Assembly (NCBI RefSeq): GCF_018882445.1
Contig: NZ_JACVOM010000003.1
Span: 186,001-250,000 of the forward strand
Source: Polynucleobacter sp. 15G-AUS-farblos
Lineage (GTDB): Bacteria > Pseudomonadota > Gammaproteobacteria > Burkholderiales > Burkholderiaceae
DNA length: 64,000 bases
Direction of reading: 5' to 3'
Part shown: in pieces, positions 29,982 to 38,357 of the stretch
Layout of the letters: each line of letters begins with the position of its first letter
Position numbering within the stretch: the stretch's first letter is position 1
Notes under the pieces: model-generated
The model's database searches: none
What the model was told of the DNA's origin: nothing
The model's input: the letters and a program-made list of their open reading frames with translations, nothing else
Position numbers and translations under genes: made by a program

Positions 29982-30974
29982 ATGATAGCTAAGACTCGTG
30001 AACGAACCCTAAAGCTTGCGCGTGACACCCTCACTATTGAGGCTGCAGCACTGCAAACCATGCGTGATCGCCTTGAAGGCGCCGGTGCAGATGCCCTCGT
30101 TTTGGCTGTGGATCTCTTACATGGCTGTAAAGGCCGCATTGTGGTTTCTGGAATAGGCAAATCGGGCCATATTGCCCGCAAGATTGCAGCTACCTTTGCC
30201 TCGACCGGATCCCCTGCTTTTTTTGTACACCCCGCTGAAGCCAGCCATGGTGATTTAGGCATGGTGACTCGTGATGATGTTTTTGTAGCACTCTCCAATT
30301 CGGGAGAGACGGAAGAACTGCTCACGATTGTTCCCATCGTCAAGCGTACGGGTGCCAAATTAATTGCCCTAACAGGCGCGCCAAACTCCTCACTCGCTAA
30401 ATTGGCAGATGCCCATCTTGATACCAGTGTAGAAAAAGAAGCCTGCCCTTTAAATCTAGCACCAACCACCAGCACTACTGCCACCTTGGCTATGGGTGAT
30501 GCACTTGCAGTTGCCTTACTAGATGCCAGAGGATTTGAAGCAGCAGATTTCATTCGCTCACATCCAGGTGGCCGCTTGGGTCGCAAACAGTTAATGCATG
30601 TGAGTGAAGTCATGCGCTCTTTTGATGACACACCAAAAATTTCTATCAAGGCCTCACTACAAGATGCTTTACTAGAGATGACTGCTAAACGCATGGGCAT
30701 GGTCATCACCTTAGATGAAGCAAACAAAGTCAATGGGATCTTTACTGATGGTGACTTGCGTCGTTTATTAGAAAAAACAAGCAATCTTGATGGCGTCACC
30801 ATTAAAGATGCCACCACTTCTACACCGCGCACCATTCCGCCTGAGCTCATTGCCGAAGAGGCGATTGAGATGATGGAGAAGCATCGTATTAACCAACTAG
30901 TAGTGACTGATGCTTCAGGAAGCCTCTTAGGAGCACTGAATCTGCATGACTTGTTTGCAGCCAAAGTTATTTAA
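29982..30974 (+). CDS. kdsD: arabinose-5-phosphate isomerase
   Basis: Interconverts ribulose-5-phosphate and arabinose-5-phosphate, the first step of Kdo synthesis for LPS. The 330-residue protein has an SIS sugar-isomerase domain (about 40-175, with GIGKSGHIARKIA and ASHGDLGM) and two CBS domains (about 208-325), the KpsF/GutQ/KdsD layout. It opens a run kdsD-kdsC-lptC-lptA-lptB with spacings of 16 bases or less. Its start is 11 bases from the divergent antiporter start, so its promoter lies within the neighbouring coding sequence. Confidence 0.95.
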   Translation: MIAKTRERTLKLARDTLTIEAAALQTMRDRLEGAGADALVLAVDLLHGCKGRIVVSGIGKSGHIARKIAATFASTGSPAFFVHPAEASHGDLGMVTRDDVFVALSNSGETEELLTIVPIVKRTGAKLIALTGAPNSSLAKLADAHLDTSVEKEACPLNLAPTTSTTATLAMGDALAVALLDARGFEAADFIRSHPGGRLGRKQLMHVSEVMRSFDDTPKISIKASLQDALLEMTAKRMGMVITLDEANKVNGIFTDGDLRRLLEKTSNLDGVTIKDATTSTPRTIPPELIAEEAIEMMEKHRINQLVVTDASGSLLGALNLHDLFAAKVI

Positions 30975-30990
30975 TACCCTGGTTTAAATC

Positions 30991-31563
30991 ATGCCTAACG
31001 CTTTTGGTACCCACATCACCAACCCTGAAACCCAATATCCACAAGCCTGGGAGCGTGCGGGGAATGTCAAGCTATTGGTACTCGATGTCGATGGCGTTCT
31101 CACCAACGGTCAAGTTTGGATTGGCAGCGATGGCAAGGAAGCTTTAAAAGCGTTTGATATTCAGGATGGTTTAGGCATCAAATTATTAGAGCAATCTGGT
31201 ATTCCTACTGCCATCATCACAGGCCGAAATTCTAAAATGGTTTTAGCGCGCTGCGAAGAGTTAGGAATTAAACACGTTCACATGGGCGTTGAAAATAAAG
31301 CGCTCGCATTAGATGAGGTTCTAAAGGCGCTGGGGTTAGGTGCAAGCGATTGCGCCGTGATGGGTGATGATTGGCCTGATCTTGCCATGATGAAGAATGC
31401 TGGATTTCGAGTTTGTCCAGCCCAAGGGCATGAAGCAGTGAAAGCATTTGCTCACTATGTGACTACTCATTCAGGCGGAAACAGTGCTGTACGCGAAGTA
31501 TGTGATCTCATTCTTAAGGCACAAAACCGCTATGAAGACCTTCTTAATAAGGCTCGTCAGTAA
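30991..31563 (+). CDS. kdsC: 3-deoxy-D-manno-octulosonate 8-phosphate phosphatase
   Basis: HAD phosphatase releasing phosphate from Kdo-8-phosphate. The 190-residue protein has motif I LDVDGVLTNG near residue 31 with the nucleophile aspartate, motif II in AIITGRNS, and the closing motif MGDDWPDLAMM near residue 127. It lacks a cap domain, as the family (type C0) should. It follows kdsD by 16 bases and precedes lptC by three, so Kdo synthesis is coupled to the LPS export genes. Confidence 0.95.
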   Translation: MPNAFGTHITNPETQYPQAWERAGNVKLLVLDVDGVLTNGQVWIGSDGKEALKAFDIQDGLGIKLLEQSGIPTAIITGRNSKMVLARCEELGIKHVHMGVENKALALDEVLKALGLGASDCAVMGDDWPDLAMMKNAGFRVCPAQGHEAVKAFAHYVTTHSGGNSAVREVCDLILKAQNRYEDLLNKARQ

Positions 31564-31566
31564 GCA

Positions 31567-32208
31567 ATGGCTTTGAATTCTCAAAAAATCAAAGTAGGTA
31601 TCTTACGCACCTTGCTCGGCCTAACGCCGCTGCTATTGATGGGCTTATTAACGCTCACCACTTTTTACTTAGTGGAAAAAAACACGCCACAAGAAAAGTC
31701 GACTACTGAGCGAGTCCGTCTACACGAGCCCGACTACACCATTGAAGTGGGTACTTTGACCGCCTTAAATGAATTAGGCACTACTAAATATCGAGTGATG
31801 GGCAAAAAACTCATCCACTACGATGATGATGCATCGATTGATATTTTGACGCCGCGGATGCGACTATTCCAAACGGATAAGGCGCCAGTTACTGTCAAAG
31901 CGGATACTGGTCATTTAGATGGCGATCTCACCATCATGGATTTATATGACAATGCTGAAATCTTTCGTCCTGCTCAACCGGCAACCGAAACCCAAGCAGC
32001 AAGCTTGAGAATGCTGGCCTCCTCTAGCTATTTCAAAGTATTCATTAATGATGACATTATTGAAACGAACAAGCCCGTTACGCTCGAGCAAGGCATGTCG
32101 ATCATGAACTCTAACGACGGAGGCACTTTCAATAACGTTGATCAAAGTATGAGACTGTCTGGTCGAGTAAAGGGTCGCATTGAACGTGCGCCTAAGGAAG
32201 CTCAATAA
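31567..32208 (+). CDS. lptC: LPS export protein LptC
   Basis: Bitopic inner-membrane protein of the Lpt bridge that passes LPS from LptB2FG to LptA. The 213-residue protein has one N-terminal membrane segment (about 15-37, LGLTPLLLMGLLTLTTFYLV) and a periplasmic LptC/OstA-like beta-jellyroll with YRVMGKKLIHYDDDASIDI near residue 75. Sequence divergence is usual for LptC; the position between kdsC and lptA confirms the call. The lptA start lies one base after its stop codon. Confidence 0.9.
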   Translation: MALNSQKIKVGILRTLLGLTPLLLMGLLTLTTFYLVEKNTPQEKSTTERVRLHEPDYTIEVGTLTALNELGTTKYRVMGKKLIHYDDDASIDILTPRMRLFQTDKAPVTVKADTGHLDGDLTIMDLYDNAEIFRPAQPATETQAASLRMLASSSYFKVFINDDIIETNKPVTLEQGMSIMNSNDGGTFNNVDQSMRLSGRVKGRIERAPKEAQ

Positions 32209-32209
32209 G

Positions 32210-32779
32210 ATGCTGAGCCAAAAAGTATTCTTGCGTGGTGCTCTGGCTTTGTCAGCGTTACTAGGTTTCAGCAACCTTCATGTTGCTCACGCAGAAAAAG
32301 CGGATCAAGATAAACCCATCATCCTTGAAGCTGAAAAAGTTTTTGGTAATGACACTACACAAATATATGACCTCAATGGTGACATACTCCTGGTAAAGGG
32401 AAGCATTGTTGTCACAGGGGAAGATGGGCAGATTCGAATTGATCCAGAGGGTTATGAATTTATTGATATCAAAGGGACGCCTGAAGTTGTTGCTACCTTT
32501 AGACAGCGTCGCGAAGGGCTTGCTAATGAATTTATGCAAGGTCGAGGCGTATATACAACCTATGATGCAAAAACTGAAATACTCACACTCACCGGTGATG
32601 CCAGCCTGAAGCGCCTACTCAATATGCAAATGTTGGATCAGCTCAAGGGTTGGAAAATTGAATACGATGATATAAAGCAGTACTATCGAGTTATACCCCC
32701 CAAAGATGCCAAGCCGGATGATCTGCCAGTGGCAAGAGCAATCCTTTCACCAAGACGAAAAGCCACATTAGAGAAATGA
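32210..32779 (+). CDS. lptA: LPS transport periplasmic protein LptA
   Basis: Periplasmic bridge protein that carries LPS from LptC to LptD. The chosen ATG (32210) lies one base after the lptC stop and has AAGGAAG upstream; an earlier in-frame start overlapping lptC would bury the signal peptide. From this start the 189-residue protein has a signal peptide ending near HVAHA, then the OstA/LptA beta-jellyroll (about 30-165, with [12 protein letters not shown]). It overlaps lptB by four bases (ATGA), so translation is coupled. Confidence 0.9.
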   Translation: MLSQKVFLRGALALSALLGFSNLHVAHAEKADQDKPIILEAEKVFGNDTTQIYDLNGDILLVKGSIVVTGEDGQIRIDPEGYEFIDIKGTPEVVATFRQRREGLANEFMQGRGVYTTYDAKTEILTLTGDASLKRLLNMQMLDQLKGWKIEYDDIKQYYRVIPPKDAKPDDLPVARAILSPRRKATLEK

Positions 32780-33543
32780 CAGCGGATTTAGCTCAAACCG
32801 ATAATCTCCCAACCCTTTCTGCACACCATCTGCAGAAACGTTATGGCTCTAGAACAGTGGTTCGAGACGTATCCGTACAAGTAAGATGCGGTGAGGTCGT
32901 TGGCCTTCTAGGGCCCAATGGAGCCGGTAAGACAACTTCGTTTTATATGATTGTGGGCTTAGTGCCTTTAGATGGTGGCAATATTGTTTTGGATGGGGCT
33001 GACATCACTCAACTCCCAATTCATGAGCGTGCCCGCATGGGTCTCTCCTACCTACCCCAAGAAGCTTCTGTATTCCGTAAGCTGAACGTGGCAGAAAATA
33101 TTCAGGCTGTACTAGAGCTCCAGGTACAAGGTGGAAAACGACTAAGCAAAGCTGACATTGCTAAACGCCTCGATGAACTCCTTGGTGAACTGCAAATTAG
33201 TCACCTGCGTGATAACCCCGCCCTCTCTCTTTCTGGTGGTGAGCGCCGCCGCGTGGAGATCGCCCGAGCATTGGCATCATCGCCAAAATTCATATTGCTG
33301 GATGAACCCTTTGCAGGTGTTGACCCTATTGCCGTAGGGGAAATTCAGCGGATTGTGCGCTTTTTGCGTGACCGTCAAATCGGCGTATTGATTACCGACC
33401 ATAATGTTCGCGAAACTCTAGGTATTTGTGATCACGCCTACATCATCAGCGAAGGCAGCGTATTAGCTGAAGGCAAGCCGGATCAAATTATTCAAAACGA
33501 CGCCGTTCGTAGAGTTTATTTAGGCGAAAACTTCCGGATGTAA
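32776..33543 (+). CDS. lptB: LPS export ABC ATPase LptB
   Basis: Cytoplasmic ATPase of the LptB2FG transporter, 255 residues. Walker [10 protein letters not shown] near residue 54, Q-loop in LPQEASVFR, signature [15 protein letters not shown] and Walker [14 protein letters not shown] are all present, the last two being hallmarks of LptB. It starts inside lptA through an ATGA overlap. In most relatives rpoN follows; here the next gene is hpf, 184 bases downstream. Confidence 0.97.
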   Translation: MTADLAQTDNLPTLSAHHLQKRYGSRTVVRDVSVQVRCGEVVGLLGPNGAGKTTSFYMIVGLVPLDGGNIVLDGADITQLPIHERARMGLSYLPQEASVFRKLNVAENIQAVLELQVQGGKRLSKADIAKRLDELLGELQISHLRDNPALSLSGGERRRVEIARALASSPKFILLDEPFAGVDPIAVGEIQRIVRFLRDRQIGVLITDHNVRETLGICDHAYIISEGSVLAEGKPDQIIQNDAVRRVYLGENFRM

Positions 33544-33727
33544 GCTGGTTGGGCCTCTTGGCCTCCAATCCGATAAAAAAGTGCTTTCCCCTCTTGGTTT
33601 TCAGCAGATTCGCTGATACGCTGGAGGTTCATGAATTTCCCTTTCCAAGCGATATCTCCAAAATTTCAGGGGCTTGCTGCGCACCCCAGGCATGAGCATG
33701 CGCACGCACTAATCAAAGGAGTTGCTA
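33544..33727 (+). other. non-coding gap where rpoN would be expected
   Basis: In the common proteobacterial order lptB-rpoN-hpf-ptsN this position holds the 1.4-kb sigma-54 gene. Here only 184 bases separate lptB and hpf. I see a small GGCC-TCTT-GGCC hairpin just after lptB and an AAAGGAG ribosome site for hpf at the end, but no fragment that translates into recognisable sigma-54 sequence. A promoter for hpf may lie here; none is convincing. Confidence 0.6.
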
Positions 33728-34051
33728 ATGAATTTGAAAATTAATAGCCGTCATGTAGAAGTTACCCCCGCCATGCGCACGCACCTTGAGGCAGGCTTAG
33801 CTAAAATTCGTAAGCACTTTGACCACGTGATTGATGCCTCAGCCTTTCTGATAGTTGATAACGCAAAAGAAAAGGATTTACGTCAGAGCGCTGAGATCAC
33901 ACTCCATCTAAAAGGTAAGGAACTATTCGCTGAAGCACATAACGAGGATCTGTACCATGCGATGGACTCCGTTGTTGACAAACTCGAGCGTCAAGTCGTC
34001 AAGCATAAGGAAAAGATCCAAAATCACCATCACGAAAAGCATTTTGAGTAA
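33728..34051 (+). CDS. hpf: ribosome hibernation promoting factor, short form
   Basis: A 107-residue protein that binds the small subunit in stationary phase and inactivates ribosomes. It begins MNLKINSRHVEVTPAM and carries the beta-alpha fold with the ending HKEKIQNHHHEKH, a histidine-rich tail. It lacks the long C-terminal dimerisation domain, so it is the short type. An AAAGGAG site seven bases upstream fixes the ATG at 33728. It sits between lptB and ptsN, without the usual rpoN. Confidence 0.93.
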   Translation: MNLKINSRHVEVTPAMRTHLEAGLAKIRKHFDHVIDASAFLIVDNAKEKDLRQSAEITLHLKGKELFAEAHNEDLYHAMDSVVDKLERQVVKHKEKIQNHHHEKHFE

Positions 34052-34084
34052 GTAGCTTCGTCAGGACACCTATAATCATTTGAC

Positions 34085-34546
34085 ATGAATGCCCTGACCA
34101 ATCTTTTTACCCTCGACTGCATTGCATTAGATAGCCCTGCCAATAACAGAGCTGATGCATTTGCAGCCGCAGGGGAGTTATTTTCTAAGCATGCTGGTAT
34201 TGATTCCAGTGCGGTTGTCGACTTTCTCAACGCACGTGAAAATTTAGGATCTACCGCTCTAGGTGCTGGTGTTGCGATTCCCCACGGACGCGTTAAAGGT
34301 CTTAAGCAGCCCATCGCCGCTTTCATGAAGCTCAAAAATCCGATTGACTTTGTAGCCCCTGATGGCGAGCCAGTATCCATTTTGATTTTTTTACTTGTGC
34401 CCGAAAAAGCAACTCAACAACATCTCGAGATTTTGTCATCGATCGCACAGCTTTTGTCAGATGCAGATGCTCGTCAATTTTTATCTTCCTCAAACGAACC
34501 CCAAAAGGTATGTGAGTTTCTCCAACAATGGGGCTTACCACAATGA
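34085..34546 (+). CDS. ptsN: PTS nitrogen-regulatory IIA protein
   Basis: EIIA-Ntr, a phosphocarrier of the regulatory PTS (PtsP/PtsO/PtsN) that in relatives adjusts potassium transport, KdpD and other targets. The 153-residue protein has the phosphorylated histidine in [10 protein letters not shown] near residue 67 and the normal fold LGSTALGAG before it. It overlaps the hprK start by four bases (ATGA). Its name links it to nitrogen and sigma-54, but rpoN is absent from this cluster. Confidence 0.94.
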   Translation: MNALTNLFTLDCIALDSPANNRADAFAAAGELFSKHAGIDSSAVVDFLNARENLGSTALGAGVAIPHGRVKGLKQPIAAFMKLKNPIDFVAPDGEPVSILIFLLVPEKATQQHLEILSSIAQLLSDADARQFLSSSNEPQKVCEFLQQWGLPQ

Positions 34547-35529
34547 CACAGCCCTTAATCTTAGATGGAGTAACCGCCCAGCAGATTTTTGATGACAATG
34601 TTTCTGATCTAAGGCTATCTTGGATCGCCGGCTTAGAGGGTGCTGATCGCGCTTTTCCATCTGAAGCACTGAAGGCTGCCGCGGCCAGCTCAGATTTAGT
34701 GGGTCACTTAAACCTCATTCATCCTAGCCGTATTCAGATCTTTGGTGAGCAAGAGATTAATTACCATGCAGCGCTTGAGCAAAAACAAAAACAAGAACAA
34801 ATCTCAGACTTAATTTCAAAGATGCCTCCCTGCGTGATTGTTGCCGATGGCAAATCAGTAGATCCTGATTTACAACTTTTTTGCCAGCGCACCTCTACAC
34901 CGCTATTTACTACGAATATTTCTGCAGCTGAAGTCATTGATCATCTACGCATTTACTTAACCAAAATTGGCGCGCCTCAAATTACGATGCATGGTGTGTT
35001 CATGGATATTTTGGGTTTAGGAGTTTTGATTACTGGTGAGTCTGGCCTAGGTAAAAGTGAGCTAGGTCTTGAGTTGATTTCTCGTGGCCATGGTTTGGTA
35101 GCGGATGATGCTGTAGATTTTGCTAGATTGGGACCAGACTATATCGAGGGTCGATGCCCAGTCATTCTGCGTAACTTGCTTGAAGTTCGTGGACTAGGCT
35201 TGTTAGACATTCGCACTATTTTTGGCGAAACAGCAGTACGCCGAAAACTGAAGCTACGCCTGATTGTTCAACTTGTGCGTAGAACTGATGGTGAATTTGA
35301 AAGATTGCCCTTAGAAGCTCAGCATATTGATGTATTGGGGGTACCGATTCGTACAGTCAAGATTCAGGTAGCTGCTGGTCGCAACTTAGCCGTACTAGTT
35401 GAGGCGGCAGTACGTAATACGATTTTGCAATTGCGCGGAATTGATACCTTAAAAGAATTTATTGAGCGCCAGCGCTTACAAATGAATGCTGAGGCAGACT
35501 CAAACAAGTCGCAAGGGCGATTACTTTAA
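34543..35529 (+). CDS. hprK: HPr kinase/phosphorylase
   Basis: Bifunctional enzyme that phosphorylates and dephosphorylates HPr on serine. The Walker A loop is [14 protein letters not shown] near residue 165, followed by the HPrK signature VADDAVDF and the family motif [11 protein letters not shown] near residue 215. I chose the ATG at 34543, which overlaps the ptsN stop as ATGA; an in-frame ATG five codons earlier (34528) is possible. It gives 328 residues. In proteobacteria hprK beside ptsN implies control of the PTS by serine phosphorylation. rapZ follows by three bases. Confidence 0.94.
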   Translation: MTQPLILDGVTAQQIFDDNVSDLRLSWIAGLEGADRAFPSEALKAAAASSDLVGHLNLIHPSRIQIFGEQEINYHAALEQKQKQEQISDLISKMPPCVIVADGKSVDPDLQLFCQRTSTPLFTTNISAAEVIDHLRIYLTKIGAPQITMHGVFMDILGLGVLITGESGLGKSELGLELISRGHGLVADDAVDFARLGPDYIEGRCPVILRNLLEVRGLGLLDIRTIFGETAVRRKLKLRLIVQLVRRTDGEFERLPLEAQHIDVLGVPIRTVKIQVAAGRNLAVLVEAAVRNTILQLRGIDTLKEFIERQRLQMNAEADSNKSQGRLL

Positions 35530-35532
35530 ATC

Positions 35533-36423
35533 ATGCAAATTAATCTGATTACCGGAATCTCAGGCTCGGGTAAATCAGTTGCCCTGAGGGCATTTGAAGA
35601 TGCTGGATACGACTGTGTAGATAACCTGCCAGTTTCTTTATTAGAAAGTCTGGTCAGCACCCTCGAGCAAGAAAAATGTGAACGTATTGCAGTTGCGATC
35701 GATGCCCGTCGCGGTCAGTCCATCGAAAATCTTCCTCTTATCTTAGAAAATCTGCGACGCAACCATCAAGTGCGTATCGTATTTTTAAATGCCAACACCA
35801 ATACTTTAGTGCAGCGCTTTTCTGAGACAAGAAGACGTCACCCCCTATCTTCCAATGCAAAACAATCACAATCAGCAACGCTGATTGAGGCAATCGATAA
35901 AGAGCGCAAACTGCTCGAGCCCTTGCGTACACAGGCTCATAGTATTGATACCAGCAATATTCCAGCACATGCCTTGCGCTCCTGGATTCAAGACCTTCTC
36001 AAAGATAAGCCCCTAGGCCTCACCGTCGTTTTTGAATCCTTTGGCTTTAAAAAAGGGGTTCCGAGTGAAGCAGATCTCGTTTTCGATGTGCGCTGCTTAC
36101 CCAATCCGCACTATGACAAAATCCTGCGCCCGCTAACGGGTAATGACAAGCCGGTAAAAGAATTCTTGGAAAAAATTCCAGAAGTCATGAGCATGGAAAG
36201 TGATATCACGCAATTTATTGATAAGTGGTTGCCGCACTATATTGCGGATGGCCGTAGCTACTTAACTATTGCGATTGGCTGTACTGGTGGTCAACACCGC
36301 TCGGTTTATCTAGTCAATCGAATTAGCGAACACTTTAGAGCGCAAAAAGATCTTGCTAATTTGCAGCTGAATTTTTTAGATCGCCACCGCGAATTAGACT
36401 CAATTTCTGCAAAAGCACTTTAA
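35533..36423 (+). CDS. rapZ: RNase adapter / nucleotide-binding protein RapZ
   Basis: A 296-residue P-loop protein of the YvcJ/RapZ family. Walker A is GISGSGKSVALRAFEDAGY from residue 8, and the C-terminal domain has the family signature CTGGQHRSVYL near residue 252. In E. coli RapZ recruits RNase E to the GlmZ small RNA; whether that holds in betaproteobacteria is not shown by sequence. It follows hprK by three bases. Its last 68 bases overlap the 3' end of mutY on the other strand. Confidence 0.93.
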   Translation: MQINLITGISGSGKSVALRAFEDAGYDCVDNLPVSLLESLVSTLEQEKCERIAVAIDARRGQSIENLPLILENLRRNHQVRIVFLNANTNTLVQRFSETRRRHPLSSNAKQSQSATLIEAIDKERKLLEPLRTQAHSIDTSNIPAHALRSWIQDLLKDKPLGLTVVFESFGFKKGVPSEADLVFDVRCLPNPHYDKILRPLTGNDKPVKEFLEKIPEVMSMESDITQFIDKWLPHYIADGRSYLTIAIGCTGGQHRSVYLVNRISEHFRAQKDLANLQLNFLDRHRELDSISAKAL

Positions 36424-37501
36424 TTGGTTGCGGTAAGCCGTAATGCCCAAGATGATTTAGGGCAACCCATTTGAGATTAGGGTCGGAGGGCTCAAATGGC
36501 GTCCTTAAATCTGCCCCCCATATATGCATCCATAAGCGACGATGAGTAAATATATGCTTAATCGACTCACTCTGCTTGAGGTTTTTGCAAGCCTTCAATA
36601 GGCTACTTGTCTGCTCCTGAGGAAGGACCATCTCAAGCAGCTGCTTAGCAGAAAGCCCAGGTGCTGACTTATTTCTCCAAGATGATTCTGGAAGCGACCA
36701 AAGGCCGCCCCAAATTGCCTTGCTTGGACGCTTTTGTAACAGCACAGAATTTCCACTTCTCAGCAACAACATATCGCAATCAAACTCTGGTGATTTTGCT
36801 TTGATATTTTTTTGTGGAAATAATAAAACTTGATCGCTTAAGTTGGCTTGGCACTCATTTAAAAAAGGGCACTTCTGCTCACCGCTTAAGCACACTGGCT
36901 TTCGTGCGGTACACCAGGTTGCCCCAAAATCCATCAAGGCCTGAGTGTATACGGGCATATCCTCAGGCTTACTTGGCAATAAGGTATTTGCCAAAGCCCA
37001 CAGTCGATCATTCACTGCTTTTTCCTGAAGAGATCCCTCTTCTGCAAACAAGCGTGCCAAAATCCGCTTCACATTGGCATCTAGGATTGGTGCTTGCTCA
37101 TGAAATGCAAATGCAGCAATAGCGCCTGCTGTGGAACGACCAATACCTTTAAGCTGCTCAAGTAGTACAGGATCACTAGGAAATTTTCCGGAGAACACAT
37201 TGACTACCTGTTGTGCACAAGCATGTAAATTTCTGGCACGTGAGTAATAGCCAAGCCCTGCCCATTCTGCTAATACCTCATCCAGATTTGCGGCTGCTAA
37301 TTTTCGAACCGTCGGAAATCGCTTCATAAAACGAGGGTAGCGCTCTAAGACTGTTGCTACTTGGGTTTGCTGCAACATAATCTCTGAAACCCAGACAGCG
37401 TATGGGTCGCGCTGATTTTGCCAAGGCAGGCCAGAACGCCCGCTACGCTGATGCCAAGCAATTAGTTTTTTAGAAAACTGATCTATTAACGTTTTTGACA
37501 T
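36356..37501 (-). CDS. mutY: A/G-specific adenine glycosylase MutY
   Basis: Removes adenine mispaired with 8-oxoguanine. The helix-hairpin-helix glycosylase domain has the catalytic E40 in VSEIMLQQTQ and D141 in ILDANVKR. The Fe-S cysteines are C197, C204, C211 and C217, a C-x6-C-x6-C-x5-C spacing, where the family normally has x2 between the second and third. A C-terminal NUDIX-like domain for 8-oxoG recognition occupies about 230-365. The 381-residue length is normal, with a short tail (KLSLIRGGDLKNS) encoded over the rapZ end. Its start overlaps mutM by 16 bases. Confidence 0.95.
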   Translation of the reverse strand: MSKTLIDQFSKKLIAWHQRSGRSGLPWQNQRDPYAVWVSEIMLQQTQVATVLERYPRFMKRFPTVRKLAAANLDEVLAEWAGLGYYSRARNLHACAQQVVNVFSGKFPSDPVLLEQLKGIGRSTAGAIAAFAFHEQAPILDANVKRILARLFAEEGSLQEKAVNDRLWALANTLLPSKPEDMPVYTQALMDFGATWCTARKPVCLSGEQKCPFLNECQANLSDQVLLFPQKNIKAKSPEFDCDMLLLRSGNSVLLQKRPSKAIWGGLWSLPESSWRNKSAPGLSAKQLLEMVLPQEQTSSLLKACKNLKQSESIKHIFTHRRLWMHIWGADLRTPFEPSDPNLKWVALNHLGHYGLPQPIKVLLQKLSLIRGGDLKNSAAN

Positions 37502-38322
37502 TGAGGGCAGAAATAAGTGGAGCGCTGCCCCTGCACGATTTGTTTAATGGACGTCTTGCAAACTTTGCAAGGCTGATCCTTGCGGTCATAGACTTTTGTT
37601 TGCACCATGAAATGACCAGGATCACCTTCACTGTTGACGAAATCTTTCAAACTACTACCACCAGCAGCAATCGCTTTTTTTAAAATCAAACGTACTGCAT
37701 TCGCTAAGCGCATACATTCCGGACGGGTTAATTTTCCAGCTGCTTTAGCAGGATGAATCTTTGCTTCAAATAAACTTTCTGAACAATAGATATTGCCCAC
37801 ACCAACGACCGCCTGGCCTGCGAGCAAAAATTGCTTGACTGCAATACTCCGTCCACGTGAGCATTCATACAAAATGTGACCACCCAAATCCCCAGCAAAT
37901 TCTGGAGAGAATGGCTCGGTCCCTAATTTTTTTAATAAGGCAAATTCACCAATGGGTCCTTTAGTATTGGGATGCCATAAGACTGCGCCGAATTTTCTGG
38001 GGTCGTGTAATCGCAAGCTTAATTTGCCAAACTCCAGAGTCACTCGGTCATGGGTCTTTAGGGGGTCTGAGGCTGGCAACACCCTAAGGGTTCCCGTCAT
38101 TCCTAAATGCAAGAGTAAAAATCCCGTATCGAGCTCCATTAGCAAATACTTACCCCGGCGCTCAATCGAGTGCACCTGCTGGTCTTGCAAAATGGTGGGT
38201 AGCGTCCGTGGAACAGGCCAACGTAAGCGCCCGTCTATGATCTTGACGGCACTAATCTTGCGCCCTATTAAATGAGGGGCAATTCCTAATCGGGTAACTT
38301 CTACTTCTGGAAGCTCTGGCAT
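37486..38322 (-). CDS. mutM: formamidopyrimidine-DNA glycosylase
   Basis: Bifunctional glycosylase/AP lyase that removes 8-oxoguanine and formamidopyrimidines. The required N-terminus PELPEVEV is present, so proline is the catalytic residue after Met removal. The C-terminal zinc finger has C252, C255, C272 and C275 (CKVC...CPQC). The 278-residue length is normal. It overlaps mutY by 16 bases, giving a two-gene unit for 8-oxoG repair, and it is divergent from the TPR-LolB gene. Confidence 0.96.
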   Translation of the reverse strand: MPELPEVEVTRLGIAPHLIGRKISAVKIIDGRLRWPVPRTLPTILQDQQVHSIERRGKYLLMELDTGFLLLHLGMTGTLRVLPASDPLKTHDRVTLEFGKLSLRLHDPRKFGAVLWHPNTKGPIGEFALLKKLGTEPFSPEFAGDLGGHILYECSRGRSIAVKQFLLAGQAVVGVGNIYCSESLFEAKIHPAKAAGKLTRPECMRLANAVRLILKKAIAAGGSSLKDFVNSEGDPGHFMVQTKVYDRKDQPCKVCKTSIKQIVQGQRSTYFCPQCQKR

Positions 38323-38357
38323 AAATGGATTGTAGATTCGCAGATTAGAATGTGCTT

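Noticed and set aside
29975..30964. A 329-codon open frame on the minus strand opposite kdsD
   Set aside because: It mirrors nearly the whole kdsD gene, its translation is low-complexity and Ser/Arg-rich with no recognisable motif, and kdsD is a clear family member.
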